A DNA stretch of 64,000 bases from Pseudomonadota bacterium (GTDB lineage: Bacteria; Pseudomonadota; Alphaproteobacteria; Rhizobiales; Devosiaceae), in NCBI GenBank assembly GCA_023388175.1, contig JAEWGT010000005.1, positions 62,001-126,000 on the forward strand, in the 5' to 3' direction. The notes under the pieces are model-generated. The model had not been told where the DNA came from, ran no database searches, and saw nothing but the letters and a program-made list of their open reading frames with translations. This document shows, one piece after another, positions 48,641 through 57,211 of the stretch. The position numbers and the translations under genes were made by a program. Each line of letters begins with the position of its first letter. Position 1 is the first letter of the stretch.

Positions 48641-50407
48641 TCACGCGAGGCGGGCCTGCTCGCCTTGATCCAGATCATCCCCGCCCCCGGCACCAAGGCG
48701 TTCCTCGACGATGGCGCGCATGGCCTGGTGCTGGCTGAGATGGACGCCGCCTGACAGATGCCTGATGAACTCGGTGCTCTTGAGCCGATCCATGACCGGC
48801 CCCTTGACCTCGGACAGGTGCAGCCGGACGCCGAGGTCCTTGAGACGGTGCTCGATGGCTTCGAGACTTTCGAGTGCCGACATGTCCACGGCATTGACGG
48901 CCGAACACATGAGCACAACGTCACTCAGGCCCGGATTGGCCGCCACCTGATTGATCACAAGATCTTCGAGATAGCGCGCATTGGCGAAATAAAGGCTTTC
49001 ATCGATGCGGATGGACAATACGCCCGGCACGGTCTCGACCTGATGGCGCTTGACGTTGCGGAAATGCTCGGTGCCCGGCACCTGACCGACAATGGCGGCA
49101 TGAGGCTGCGAGGAGCGATAGAGGAAGACCAGAATTGAAGCGCCGACTCCCAAGGAAATGCCGACCTCCACGCCCAGCAGCAATGTGCCCAAAAGCGTAA
49201 TGGCGACGGCGGCGAAGTCGGCCTTGGAATAGGACCAGGCGCGTTTCAGGATGGAGAAATCAACCAGGGTCAGCACCGCGATGACGATCGTGGCCGCCAA
49301 TGTCGCCTTGGGCAGGATGGCGAGGAAGGGCGTCAGCAGCAGTGTGGCCCCGGCAATACCGATGGCGGTGAAGGCACCGACGGCAGGCGTAGCGGCACCG
49401 GCATCGAAATTGACCACCGAGCGCGCAAAGCCACCGGTCACCGGATAGCCGCCACCGACCGCCGCCGCGATGTTGGAAGCCCCGAGGCCAATCAGTTCCT
49501 GGTTGGGGGCGATACGCTCACGGCGCTTGGCGGCCAGCGTCTGGGCCACTGAGATGGATTCAACAAAGCCCACGATGGAGATGATCAGCGCCGGCACGGC
49601 GAGCTGCTGCATGATGCCGAGATCGAAATTGGGCAAAGACAGCATGGGCAGGCCCTGCGGTACATCGCCGACCAGCGAGACACCCTTGGCGCCGAGGTCC
49701 ACCAGCACGGACCAAGCCATGGTGAGGAAGACGACCAGCACCGGGCCAGCCCGCACGATGATCGTGGCCACGCCCTTGGGCACGCCGAACCGGTTGAGCC
49801 AGTTCTTGAGGTCAAGCCGGATCCACAGCAGCAGCGCCAGCGCTACGGCCCCGACGGCGACGGTGTACCCGTTTATCGCGCCGATATTGTCGATGATCGA
49901 CATCACCAGCTCGGGCATGGCATGGCCCTCTGTGCGGATGCCGAGCAGGCCGCCGACCTGGCTGGTGGCGATGATGATGCCCGAGGCGGTGATGAAACCC
50001 GCAATCACCGGATGGGACAGGAAATTGGCGATGAAGCCCAGCTTGAACAGGCCCATCAGCGTCAGCATGACCCCGGACAGCATGGCGAGCATGATGGCAG
50101 CGCTGGCATAATCGACGCTGCCTTCGGCGGCGATGCGGCCCACTGCGGCGGCCGTCATCAGCGACACGACCGCAACCGGCCCCACCGCAAGCGCCGAGGA
50201 CGTGCCAAAAATGGCATAGGCCAGGAGCGGCAGGATCGAGGCGTAAAGACCCACTTCCGGCGGCAGGCCCGCCAAAAGAGCATAGGCCAGCGACTGGGGG
50301 ATCAGCATGATGGTAACAATGACCGCGGCAATGAGATCGCTGGTCAGGGTCTGCCGGTTGTAGCGCCGGCCCCAGTCGAGGATGGGGAAATAGGCCTTGA
50401 GAGACAT
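48641..50407 (-). CDS. SulP-family inorganic anion transporter with STAS domain
   Basis: A 588-residue protein with 10-14 hydrophobic segments (for instance LIAAVIVTIMLIPQSLAYAL and GASNIAAAVGGGYPVTGGFARS, the SulP signature regions) and a C-terminal STAS domain from about 455 to 570 (SIRIDESLYFANARYLEDLV, CSAVNAVDMSALESLEA). SulP proteins carry sulfate, bicarbonate or related anions. Being inside a sulfide locus, sulfate or sulfite movement is the likely role, inferred from context. It lies seven bases after the rhodanese-like gene on the minus strand. Confidence 0.9.
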   Translation of the reverse strand: MSLKAYFPILDWGRRYNRQTLTSDLIAAVIVTIMLIPQSLAYALLAGLPPEVGLYASILPLLAYAIFGTSSALAVGPVAVVSLMTAAAVGRIAAEGSVDYASAAIMLAMLSGVMLTLMGLFKLGFIANFLSHPVIAGFITASGIIIATSQVGGLLGIRTEGHAMPELVMSIIDNIGAINGYTVAVGAVALALLLWIRLDLKNWLNRFGVPKGVATIIVRAGPVLVVFLTMAWSVLVDLGAKGVSLVGDVPQGLPMLSLPNFDLGIMQQLAVPALIISIVGFVESISVAQTLAAKRRERIAPNQELIGLGASNIAAAVGGGYPVTGGFARSVVNFDAGAATPAVGAFTAIGIAGATLLLTPFLAILPKATLAATIVIAVLTLVDFSILKRAWSYSKADFAAVAITLLGTLLLGVEVGISLGVGASILVFLYRSSQPHAAIVGQVPGTEHFRNVKRHQVETVPGVLSIRIDESLYFANARYLEDLVINQVAANPGLSDVVLMCSAVNAVDMSALESLEAIEHRLKDLGVRLHLSEVKGPVMDRLKSTEFIRHLSGGVHLSQHQAMRAIVEERLGAGGGDDLDQGEQARLA

Positions 50408-50413
50408 TGAGGA

Positions 50414-50773
50414 CTACTTGGAAAGCGTCGCGTAAAGGCTGCCGGCGCGGGCACCGGAACGGCAATAACCGAGCATCGGCTTGGGCATTTTCTCCCAGGC
50501 ATCATGAAAGCGGATGATCTGGCCTTCGCCCAACCCGCCTGAAACAGGAATATGGACGATCTGAATCCCTTCGGCTTCAGCAGCGCGGGCCACGTCATCG
50601 AATTTGGGCTGGCCGAATTCCTCGTCATCGGGCCGGGCACAGACAATGGACTTGTAGCCGGACTCCGACAGCGTCTTGACCTGCTCGGGCGTGATCTGGC
50701 CGGTGGTGGAAAAATTGTCGTCGATCTTGCGGACGTTCATGACTGTGCCCTTGGGCTTTAGAAACGAGAACAT
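50414..50773 (-). CDS. TIGR01244 rhodanese/phosphatase-like protein
   Basis: A 119-residue protein of the DUF442/TIGR01244 type. The loop LGYCRSGARAGSL holds the active-site-like cysteine C104 with the CRxGxR pattern of sulfurtransferases; the N-terminal VRKIDDNFSTTGQITPE is family-typical. In several Hyphomicrobiales this domain is fused to Blh; here it is separate. A sulfur-transfer partner to the persulfide dioxygenase is the likely role. ATG at 50773 has AGGA eight bases upstream; an internal Met at 50740 is weaker. Start is 74 bases from the blh stop. Confidence 0.85.
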   Translation of the reverse strand: MFSFLKPKGTVMNVRKIDDNFSTTGQITPEQVKTLSESGYKSIVCARPDDEEFGQPKFDDVARAAEAEGIQIVHIPVSGGLGEGQIIRFHDAWEKMPKPMLGYCRSGARAGSLYATLSK

Positions 50774-50795
50774 GGAGTGATCCTGGATGGGTGCC

Positions 50796-50821
50796 TGCCC
50801 CGGCAGTGGACTACCGGGGCA
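50796..50821 (-). other. Stem-loop between blh and the rhodanese-like gene
   Basis: TGCCCCGG pairs with CCGGGGCA across a 10-base loop in the 74-base spacer. There is no T-run, so it is more likely an mRNA stabiliser than a terminator. Confidence 0.45.
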
Positions 50822-50847
50822 GGCCGGGCTGTGGCGAATTGGGGGCG

Positions 50848-51741
50848 CTACAGCCCGTTTACGGGGACTTTTAGAAACGTCTTGCCGCTCTCATCCTTGG
50901 GCGGCAGCTGGCCGGCGCGCATGTTGACCTGAAGAGACGGGATGATGAGCTTGGGCATGGCGAGCGTCGCGTCGCGCGCTTCGCGCATCTTGACGAATGT
51001 GTCCTCGTCCGTGCCGTGCCCGACATGGATATTGTGGTCGATCTCGTCGCCCACCGTGGTCTCCCACTCAATGTCGCGGCCGTTCGGGCCGTAGTCGTGG
51101 CACATGAAGAGCCGCGTCTCGCGCGGCAGCGACAACACCCGCTGAATGGACCGGTAGAGCGTACGGGCATCGCCGCCCGGGAAGTCGGCGCGGGCCGACC
51201 CGCCGTCAGGCATGAACAGCGTGTCGCCCACAAAGGCAGCATCGCCAATGACATGCGTCATGCAGGCCGGCGTATGGCCGGGCGTGTGCATGACATGGAC
51301 GGTCAGGCCGCCGATCGCGTAGCTGTCACCGTCCTTGAACAGGCGGTCGAACTGGCTGCCATCGCGCTGGAACTCGGTGCCTTCATTGAAAATCTTGCCG
51401 AACGTGTCCTGGACAATGGTGATGTTCTCGCCGATCCCCAGCTTGCCGCCGAGCTTGCCCTGGATATAGGGGGCAGCGGACAAGTGGTCGGCATGGACAT
51501 GGGTTTCGATCAGCCATTCGAGCTTGAGCTGATGCTCCTCGATATGGCGAATGATGGCGTCGGCGCCGTCATAGGTAATGCGTCCGGCGGCGTAGTCGAT
51601 GTCCATGACGCTGTCGATAACGGCGCAGGCATTGCTGTCCGGGTCCTTGACCACATAGGAAATCGTATTGGTCGGCGCGTCGAAGAAGGCGGTTACTTCG
51701 GGCTTTACGGCAAGGTCGGCGGTGAACGGAAGCGTGCTCAT
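50848..51741 (-). CDS. blh: Blh: metallo-beta-lactamase-fold persulfide dioxygenase
   Basis: A 297-residue MBL protein of the ETHE1 branch. Metal ligands show in LIETHVHADHLSAAPY, MHTPGHTPACM, FVGDTLFMPDGGSARADFPGG and FMCHDYGP. In Agrobacterium and Xylella Blh is encoded in the BigR operon and oxidises glutathione persulfide to sulfite, linking sulfide oxidation to sulfite release. The standalone length and absence of an attached rhodanese domain agree with the separate TIGR01244 gene downstream. ATG 51741 is 21 bases beyond the YeeE/YedE half-channel stop. Confidence 0.92.
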   Translation of the reverse strand: MSTLPFTADLAVKPEVTAFFDAPTNTISYVVKDPDSNACAVIDSVMDIDYAAGRITYDGADAIIRHIEEHQLKLEWLIETHVHADHLSAAPYIQGKLGGKLGIGENITIVQDTFGKIFNEGTEFQRDGSQFDRLFKDGDSYAIGGLTVHVMHTPGHTPACMTHVIGDAAFVGDTLFMPDGGSARADFPGGDARTLYRSIQRVLSLPRETRLFMCHDYGPNGRDIEWETTVGDEIDHNIHVGHGTDEDTFVKMREARDATLAMPKLIIPSLQVNMRAGQLPPKDESGKTFLKVPVNGL

Positions 51742-51762
51742 GGCGATGCTCCTTTGCGTGTG

Positions 51763-52203
51763 TCAGGCAGATTGAGTGCCGCGCTGTTCGAGCGCGATGC
51801 GAATGGTGCGGGCGGCGAAAATGCCGACGAGCATGGAGCCGACAAAGGCCCAGGCCGAGGCTTCACCGAGGCCGAGTGCGGGAATGGCGCCGCCGGGGCA
51901 GAAGCCGGAAATGCCCCAGCCGATGCCGAACACGGCCGACCCGGCAATCAGCGGAGTATCGAGCTTTCGACTGGCTGGGAGGTGGAACTTCGCCTCGTAA
52001 ACCGGCTTGTCGCGCTTCAGCACGAAGCGGTAGCCGATAGCGGTGACCACAAGGGCGCCGCCCATGACGAAGGCCAGGGATGGGTCCCAGGTGCCGGCAA
52101 TGTCGAAGAAATTGAGGACCTTGGCCGGATTGGCCATGCCGGACAGGGCAATGCCGGTGCCGAAGATGAGCCCGACAATGCCGGCGAGAATGGTGCGCTG
52201 CAT
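51763..52203 (-). CDS. YeeE/YedE-family (DUF6691) sulfur transport half-channel, second copy
   Basis: A 146-residue membrane protein with four hydrophobic segments. Conserved features are GIALSGMANPAKVLNFFDIAG and GISGFCPGGAIPALGLG, with the cysteine in the SGFCPGG motif that relays persulfide or thiosulfate in YeeE-type transporters. It pairs with the following upstream gene to form the full two-domain channel. The stop of that gene and this start overlap by one base (TGATG). Translational coupling is therefore likely. Confidence 0.88.
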   Translation of the reverse strand: MQRTILAGIVGLIFGTGIALSGMANPAKVLNFFDIAGTWDPSLAFVMGGALVVTAIGYRFVLKRDKPVYEAKFHLPASRKLDTPLIAGSAVFGIGWGISGFCPGGAIPALGLGEASAWAFVGSMLVGIFAARTIRIALEQRGTQSA

Positions 52204-52631
52204 CAGAAGCCTCCCAGCACGTGACGGATGATGAAAACGGTGACCATGGCTGCGCCCAGGAAAGTCAGCGTGGCGACGATGGAGCGCGGCGACAGCCGCG
52301 CCATGCCGCAGACACCATGACCCGAGGTGCAGCCCGAGCCGTAATAGACCCCGACGCCAACAATCAGGCCGCCGATGATGATCCAGGGCATCGGCACCGG
52401 GCTTTCATAGGCAATGGTCTGGCCCGACAGGCTCAGGAGCAGGATTGGAGCAGCCACGGCCCCGGCCAGAAAGGCAGCGCGCCAGGTCCAGTCGGTAGAA
52501 ACGGGCGGCAGCAGGCCGGTGAGAATGCCGGTCATGCCGGCAATGCGACCGTGGAAGGCCATGAGAAGAACGGCTGAAAGGCCAATCAGTGCGCCGCCGA
52601 GCAGCGACATCACTGGGGTAAATTCAGTCAT
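52203..52631 (-). CDS. YeeE/YedE-family sulfur transport half-channel, first copy
   Basis: A 142-residue membrane protein with about four hydrophobic segments and the conserved YYGSGCTSGHGVCGMARLS motif, whose two cysteines correspond to those of thiosulfate transporters. GGALIGLSAVLLMAFHGRIAGMTGI starts the protein. It overlaps the DUF2892 gene by four bases upstream and the second half-channel by one base. Together with that gene it should move reduced sulfur across the inner membrane. Confidence 0.88.
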   Translation of the reverse strand: MTEFTPVMSLLGGALIGLSAVLLMAFHGRIAGMTGILTGLLPPVSTDWTWRAAFLAGAVAAPILLLSLSGQTIAYESPVPMPWIIIGGLIVGVGVYYGSGCTSGHGVCGMARLSPRSIVATLTFLGAAMVTVFIIRHVLGGF

Positions 52632-52849
52632 CGGTTAGCAACCTTGCAGGTGGAAAAGCCAAAAAGTGTGTAGAGAGGGCAGAAGCGCACGAGGGCCGTC
52701 ACGATCAGCACGGCGCCGACGACAACCGAACCCCATTGCAGGATGGGATTGGCGCCGAGAGGCAAAGCCGGAATGAAGGCCGCAACAATCAGCACGATAC
52801 CGATGATGATTCTGGCTATCCGGTCGGGTGACCCCACATTGGCGCGCAT
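52628..52849 (-). CDS. DUF2892 small membrane protein
   Basis: A 73-residue protein with two hydrophobic segments (IARIIIGIVLIVAAFIPALP and ILQWGSVVVGAVLIVTALVR) and a cysteine-bearing end (FCPLYTLFGFSTCKVAN) typical of DUF2892, a domain also fused to rhodaneses such as YgaP. It is the first gene of the leftward sulfur operon, with AGGAG six bases before ATG 52849. Its role is not established. Confidence 0.88.
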   Translation of the reverse strand: MRANVGSPDRIARIIIGIVLIVAAFIPALPLGANPILQWGSVVVGAVLIVTALVRFCPLYTLFGFSTCKVANR

Positions 52850-52904
52850 CGCAAGCTCCTTGAAAATCGCTCGAAAAAGAGCGATAACGAAAACAGACGA
52901 TAAT

Positions 52905-52916
52905 TCGTATATACGA
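52905..52916. promoter_or_regulatory. BigR operator candidate
   Basis: TCGTATATACGA is a perfect 12-base palindrome between the divergent DUF2892 and bigR starts, within an AT-rich stretch (ATTCGTATATACGAGAT). It could control both directions. The published SqrR/BigR motifs are also AT-rich palindromes. Confidence 0.62.
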
Positions 52917-52926
52917 GATCACTAAT

Positions 52927-53232
52927 ATGATCAACATGGAAATGGATAGGATGGAGCAGAATGCCGAAAAGGCATCTCAGCTCCTAACGGCCATGGCCAA
53001 TCCCAAGCGGCTGCTGATCCTGTGCAACCTGCTCGATGCAGAACTCAATGTCAGCCAGATCGCCGAGCGGGTCGATCTTGGGCAATCGCCGCTTTCCCAG
53101 CATCTGTCCAAGCTGCGCGCCTGGGGCCTGGTCAAGACACGGCGCGACGGCCAGCAGATCAAATACACCCTCGCCTCCGACGAAGTGCGGCAGGTGCTCA
53201 CCACGCTGTATAATATCTACTGCGCCTGCTGA
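52927..53232 (+). CDS. bigR: BigR/SqrR-type persulfide-responsive ArsR repressor
   Basis: A 101-residue winged-helix repressor (IAERVDLGQSPLSQHLSKLR as the DNA helix). Cysteines C33 in LLILCNLL and C99 in NIYCAC are 66 residues apart, the same spacing as the sulfur-sensing pair of SqrR (C41/C107) and BigR (C42/C108), which form a tetrasulfide or disulfide bridge in the presence of persulfide. An extra C101 follows. The start could be 52927 or Met codons at 52936/52951. It is divergent from the sulfur operon and convergent with the M81 gene, from which 14 bases separate it. Confidence 0.93.
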   Translation: MINMEMDRMEQNAEKASQLLTAMANPKRLLILCNLLDAELNVSQIAERVDLGQSPLSQHLSKLRAWGLVKTRRDGQQIKYTLASDEVRQVLTTLYNIYCAC

Positions 53233-53246
53233 TTGCAGGCCCGGAA

Positions 53247-54758
53247 CTAGACCGATATCTCGCCGGCAGGCGCCATGATGCCGCTATCGGAAGACCAGGT
53301 CATGTCCGCATCCATCGGAAATGCCGGTGACGGTATGCGGGCATAGGGGATCGCTGTGAAGTCGAGTGCGCTGACGCCCTCGGACAGCAGGCAGATATAG
53401 GCGCTGGCGAAATCTTCCTGGGCAGGATGAAGATAGCCGACCTTGACCACATAGACCTTGTGCTGGTCCGGGCTTATTCCCGCAGCAGCAAAATGCTCGG
53501 GACTGGTATAGGACACCCGCGCAGCGTGGAAGCTGGCCGTGACGCCCTCTATCGCAATCGTCGCCCAAGGCGCAGAACTCCCAATGGCATTGGAATAGGC
53601 AGACATGTCGTAGGACGCGCCCAGGGCGACGACCCGGGCCGCCACTGTTCTGATCTGCTGGCGCGCTGAAACATGCGCACCAATAGGCAGCTGCACATCG
53701 GCGCCAACACCGGCGGCGTGGCACAGCTGGACCACCGTGGCATCGAAAATGCCCCCGATGACAATATCCTCAAGGCCCATATCCAGCGCGTCCTGAAGCA
53801 CAAAGGTGAGATCGCCACCGGCCCCCGCCGTCGTGTTGTCCCCGGAATCAGCGAGATAGATGCGTTTCCCCGGCATGCTGGCGGCCTGCGCCAGGCCCTC
53901 GGCGATCGTCGCAGTCTGCATTTGCAGGCGAAAATCATGCCGGCGCTGCCAGATGGCCTCGGCGATCTCCAGCGCAATATCGCGCGCCTTTTCCGCGCTC
54001 TCGAAATGAGTGACGATGGTCTGCATGCCGCACCAGGGCACGTCATTCCACCCAAAGCCCACAAAGATATGCGCTTCGCCGCCGCCCGTCATGGCATCGT
54101 ATTCGGGCAGCATGCCAAACAGCTCGCGGGCCGGGCTGAAGGTCGTCATCGCTTTTTCGCCGGGCACATAGATGGGAATGCGCACGCCGGCCTTATAGGG
54201 CTTTCGTCCGGTCCGGACAATTTCCATCAGTTGCGTCGTCGCCCGCGCGCTGGTCTCGTGGGTGTCCCGATGCGGCGCCGTGCGCAGAGCGGAAAGCGTA
54301 TCGATTGCCGCCAGCAGTTGCTCGGTCACCTGCCCATGATGATCAAACGGCACTGCAATGACCACATCGGGTCCGACGGCCTGCCGTATGGCCAGGATAT
54401 AGTCCGTGTCGCCATGGCGACCGAGTCCGGCCACCTCGCCGGCGCCGTGATTGGCAATGACCAGTCCGTCGAACGGCCCATGGTCGTGCAGCAGTTGCAG
54501 GCTCTCGGCCTTGAGGGCATCGTAGAACGCAGGCGCCAGGGGTCCGCCCGGCACCATCCGTCCGAACATGAGCGGCACCAGCTCGAAATCCGCGTCAGCC
54601 GCGACCGCTTCGACCACCCCGGTCACCACGGGTTGCTTCAATGCCAGAATGTCGGCGCCGCGCACCAGTTCAGTGGTCGATCCATCCGTCAGTACCGGGC
54701 AGGCCAGCATGGCCTCCAGCCGATACCCGATCAGTCCAATACGCTTTTTCACGGCCAC
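53247..54758 (-). CDS. M81-family metallopeptidase (MlrC-like)
   Basis: A 503-residue protein with MlrC architecture: an N-terminal domain with PFDHHGQVTEQLL and HRDTHETSARATTQLMEI, and a second with DSGDNTTAGAGGDLTFVLQ in place of the DxxDNPGGG element. MlrC from microcystin degraders hydrolyses a linear tetrapeptide; related proteins in Hyphomicrobiales are of unknown function and often lie beside ABC transport genes. Metal ligands are probably among these His and Asp motifs. It is leftward, 66 bases from the M24-like gene, and convergent with bigR. Confidence 0.85.
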   Translation of the reverse strand: MAVKKRIGLIGYRLEAMLACPVLTDGSTTELVRGADILALKQPVVTGVVEAVAADADFELVPLMFGRMVPGGPLAPAFYDALKAESLQLLHDHGPFDGLVIANHGAGEVAGLGRHGDTDYILAIRQAVGPDVVIAVPFDHHGQVTEQLLAAIDTLSALRTAPHRDTHETSARATTQLMEIVRTGRKPYKAGVRIPIYVPGEKAMTTFSPARELFGMLPEYDAMTGGGEAHIFVGFGWNDVPWCGMQTIVTHFESAEKARDIALEIAEAIWQRRHDFRLQMQTATIAEGLAQAASMPGKRIYLADSGDNTTAGAGGDLTFVLQDALDMGLEDIVIGGIFDATVVQLCHAAGVGADVQLPIGAHVSARQQIRTVAARVVALGASYDMSAYSNAIGSSAPWATIAIEGVTASFHAARVSYTSPEHFAAAGISPDQHKVYVVKVGYLHPAQEDFASAYICLLSEGVSALDFTAIPYARIPSPAFPMDADMTWSSDSGIMAPAGEISV

Positions 54759-54824
54759 GGTCCCTCATCTCCTCACAGGTGCCCCGCCCGGCTGCACATC
54801 AGCGGAGGCGGGGCCATTGGGCGC

Positions 54825-56186
54825 TTAACCCGCGACCAGCACATGGTCTGGTTTCAACCAGAACGGGGGCAGATAGAGCGGGGTCGAGGAGAACGGCAGG
54901 ATCTCATCTTTGAGGCGCACGCCGATCTTGTCGGCCATGAAGGCACGTCGCGCCTCGATGCGACGCCACATCTCCGGGTAGCGCTGGCGCAGGGCATCGC
55001 GCAGTGACGCATCGGCCAGCACCACCATGTCCTCGCAATTGAGCGCCCATCCATCAGGCAAGGGGGTGGGGATGATATCGACCTGCAACAGCATGCCGCT
55101 GGCCAGTTTTTCGTCCGAGCCGGGCCGTACCGGGGTGTGGTGCCATTCTTCGTGGCCGCCCAGATGTCCCGGATTGAGCGCGGGACGCAGGCCACCTTCG
55201 GCCAGTTTCGCCTTGACCGCCCGGTCGATCTCGCCGCCGGCAACGCCAATGCCCGCCGTGTCATACCAGGTGCAGAGTGCCGCGAAATAGGCTTTGGCAA
55301 TGGCCCGGAATTCATCGTTGCCCTCGTCGAGCAAGCCGGCCCGCGAGGATAATGCCCCCCATAGCCCGAGCGCCGTGGTCACGCCGTCGCCTTTGCCGAG
55401 GCGGCGGGCCGTCGGGCTGCGCAACCCGATCACCGGCTCCCCCGCGCTGGCCGACGCGAACATGGTATGGACATTGATCGGGTCGCCCTCATAGGGCAGG
55501 CGCGACAGCGCCTCGAACTCGGTCTCGCCGGCCTTGGCGCCGGCCACGACCGGCCAGAGCAGTCTGGACACCTTGGCGCCGCTCCATTCAAACGCCGCGA
55601 TCTGGTCGATATCGAGGATTGTGCGCAAACCATTGGCCGGGTGCATCAGCACCATGCTGGCCTCGCTCAGCCCGTCGCGCCCGCCGATGACGCCAGCCAA
55701 GGCCTCGACGACAAAATCGGGCACGAAATAGCCCTTCTGGGTCTCGCCTGTGTCGGGGCTCATATATTTCCAGCCGACCAGCCCCACGCTTTGTCCGCTC
55801 TTGAGGCCGGCATCGGCCAATCTTGCGTCGAGAAGCGGAAACTGGCTGCGATCCTGTCCCATCAGGCTGAAACTCTGCGCCAGCAGCACTTCAAGACCCG
55901 GAAGGCGCGCCAGCGGCGCATAGCTCAGCGATTCATTGCCTGTCAGCAACACGCGCTTGCCGCCCGGCCCCAGCAGCAACAGCGCTTCCTCGAACCGCGG
56001 CTCGAAGCCGGTGAGGAAAGCCATATTGCCGAAATGCTCGCGATCCGCATACACGGCAAGCCAGTCGCTTCCAGCACGCCTGAGTGCTTCATCGGCCCGG
56101 GCCGCAAAGGTCTCGGCAGGAATTTCCGGCTGAGCGCCAAGGGGCCCGAAATCGGGCAGCGCCACCTGCTCAATGCGTATCGTCAT
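54825..56186 (-). CDS. M24-like (Xaa-Pro aminopeptidase-fold) protein
   Basis: A 453-residue protein with a creatinase-type N-terminal domain (ADREHFGNMAFLTGFEPRFEE) and a pita-bread C-terminal domain. Some M24 metal ligands remain: NPGHLGGHEEWHH and NCEDMVVLADAS. The strand that normally carries the two aspartates (D-x-G ... D-x-T-R-T) reads GDGVTTALGLWGALSSRAG, without them, and the usual Glu is Asp in LQVDIIPTP. So it may be inactive or use another metal arrangement. ATG 56186 has GGAGGGG six bases upstream. It sits between the M81 and aldose epimerase genes on the same strand, likely one transcript. Confidence 0.8.
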   Translation of the reverse strand: MTIRIEQVALPDFGPLGAQPEIPAETFAARADEALRRAGSDWLAVYADREHFGNMAFLTGFEPRFEEALLLLGPGGKRVLLTGNESLSYAPLARLPGLEVLLAQSFSLMGQDRSQFPLLDARLADAGLKSGQSVGLVGWKYMSPDTGETQKGYFVPDFVVEALAGVIGGRDGLSEASMVLMHPANGLRTILDIDQIAAFEWSGAKVSRLLWPVVAGAKAGETEFEALSRLPYEGDPINVHTMFASASAGEPVIGLRSPTARRLGKGDGVTTALGLWGALSSRAGLLDEGNDEFRAIAKAYFAALCTWYDTAGIGVAGGEIDRAVKAKLAEGGLRPALNPGHLGGHEEWHHTPVRPGSDEKLASGMLLQVDIIPTPLPDGWALNCEDMVVLADASLRDALRQRYPEMWRRIEARRAFMADKIGVRLKDEILPFSSTPLYLPPFWLKPDHVLVAG

Positions 56187-56204
56187 GTTGTTCCCCTCCA
56201 TTAT

Positions 56205-57113
56205 TTAAAGCAGATACGGCCGCAGCCGCATTGTGAGTTTGAGATCAGCGTCCGGCTCCAGCACCAGCGGCGCCACAACCCCCGTTCCGGAGCGATTATG
56301 GGCATCGACGGTGTGGCTCACCGGCTCAAGGCTGACAAAGCCTGCATCGCCGCCTGGCGTGTAGAGCATCAGAACATCGAGGGGCTGGTCCGCCTGCATC
56401 ACGAGGCCCATGCCCATCTCAGGCCATACGATCTCGGCCTGCCCATCCCATCCGGCATAGGCAACATTGAAAAATCCATCGGACAGTACCCGGCCATCGC
56501 GGTAGTGATGAATCGGCGCCGTATCGAGCGTCAGAAATTGGTCTGGCAGATGTTCGCTTGTCTCGGTCCAGACACCCGCCGCACCAAAGCGCAGGCGGGT
56601 TTGTGGTGTCCTTGGAAACCAGGGGTGAAACCCGCCACCGAATGGCAGGCGCACCCGACCCTTGTTGGTCAGTACCAGTTCCGCCGAAAGGCCCTGATCT
56701 GAAAGCGCATAGGTTAGGCGGCCATGGTATCGGAACGGTCCTGGCCCCTCAGCATCAAGGGACAGTTCGGCACTGGTCTCGCTTTGCTCCGCGACGCGCC
56801 AGGCGGAGGAAAAGGCATTGCCGTGGTTGGGAAAAGGCTCCCCATCAATATTGGGCTTGAGCGCATGGAAACGGCCATCGATGGCGAACCCGCCTCCAGA
56901 AATCCGGTTGGAGAAGGGCGCCAGCACATTGCAGCCCAGCGCGAATGGTCCGGCACGGCTGGCGTGAGGTCGCGTATCGAACACATCAGCCCACTGACCA
57001 TGGCCGTCCTTTCGCTTGAACGTGGCAACAGCACCGCCGCAGCCGGGCAAAAGCGACACCAGGTGTTCACAGGCTGCTAACGAAATCGGCTGAAACGTGT
57101 GGAGCAAGGGCAT
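56205..57113 (-). CDS. Aldose 1-epimerase
   Basis: A 302-residue beta-sandwich mutarotase. It shows LAPFSNRISGGGFAIDG, the catalytic His regions PNHGNAFSSAWRVAE and GGFHPWFPRTPQTRL, and a Glu in VSLEPVSHTVD near the end. It interconverts alpha and beta galactose or related sugars; being divergent from the alpha-galactosidase operon, it likely processes released galactose. It is 18 bases before the M24-like start on the same strand. Confidence 0.9.
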   Translation of the reverse strand: MPLLHTFQPISLAACEHLVSLLPGCGGAVATFKRKDGHGQWADVFDTRPHASRAGPFALGCNVLAPFSNRISGGGFAIDGRFHALKPNIDGEPFPNHGNAFSSAWRVAEQSETSAELSLDAEGPGPFRYHGRLTYALSDQGLSAELVLTNKGRVRLPFGGGFHPWFPRTPQTRLRFGAAGVWTETSEHLPDQFLTLDTAPIHHYRDGRVLSDGFFNVAYAGWDGQAEIVWPEMGMGLVMQADQPLDVLMLYTPGGDAGFVSLEPVSHTVDAHNRSGTGVVAPLVLEPDADLKLTMRLRPYLL

Positions 57114-57131
57114 GCTTCCGCGATTGACGAA

Positions 57132-57164
57132 TACGATATATTCTGTCTATTTGTATGATATATT
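57132..57164. promoter_or_regulatory. Direct operator half-sites upstream of the alpha-galactosidase
   Basis: TACGATATATT (57132-57142) and TATGATATATT (57154-57164) are direct repeats 22 bp apart, about two helical turns. The left one is also part of the dyad GAATA-CGATA-TATTC (57129-57143). The same half-site recurs before the binding-protein gene, so a shared regulator is likely. Confidence 0.55.
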
Positions 57165-57211
57165 AAAGTCAAGGCGCGCTGAAACAACATGCGCGCCATC
57201 CCAATGAAAGG

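Noticed and set aside
48187..48924. A 245-codon version of TrxC
   Set aside because: The extra 102 N-terminal codons lie inside the SulP gene in another frame; AGGAGA and the zinc ribbon set the start at 48618.
53224..53240. Terminator between bigR and the M81 gene
   Set aside because: GCCTGC/GCAGGC stem has six pairs and no T-run on either strand, and it overlaps the bigR stop region.
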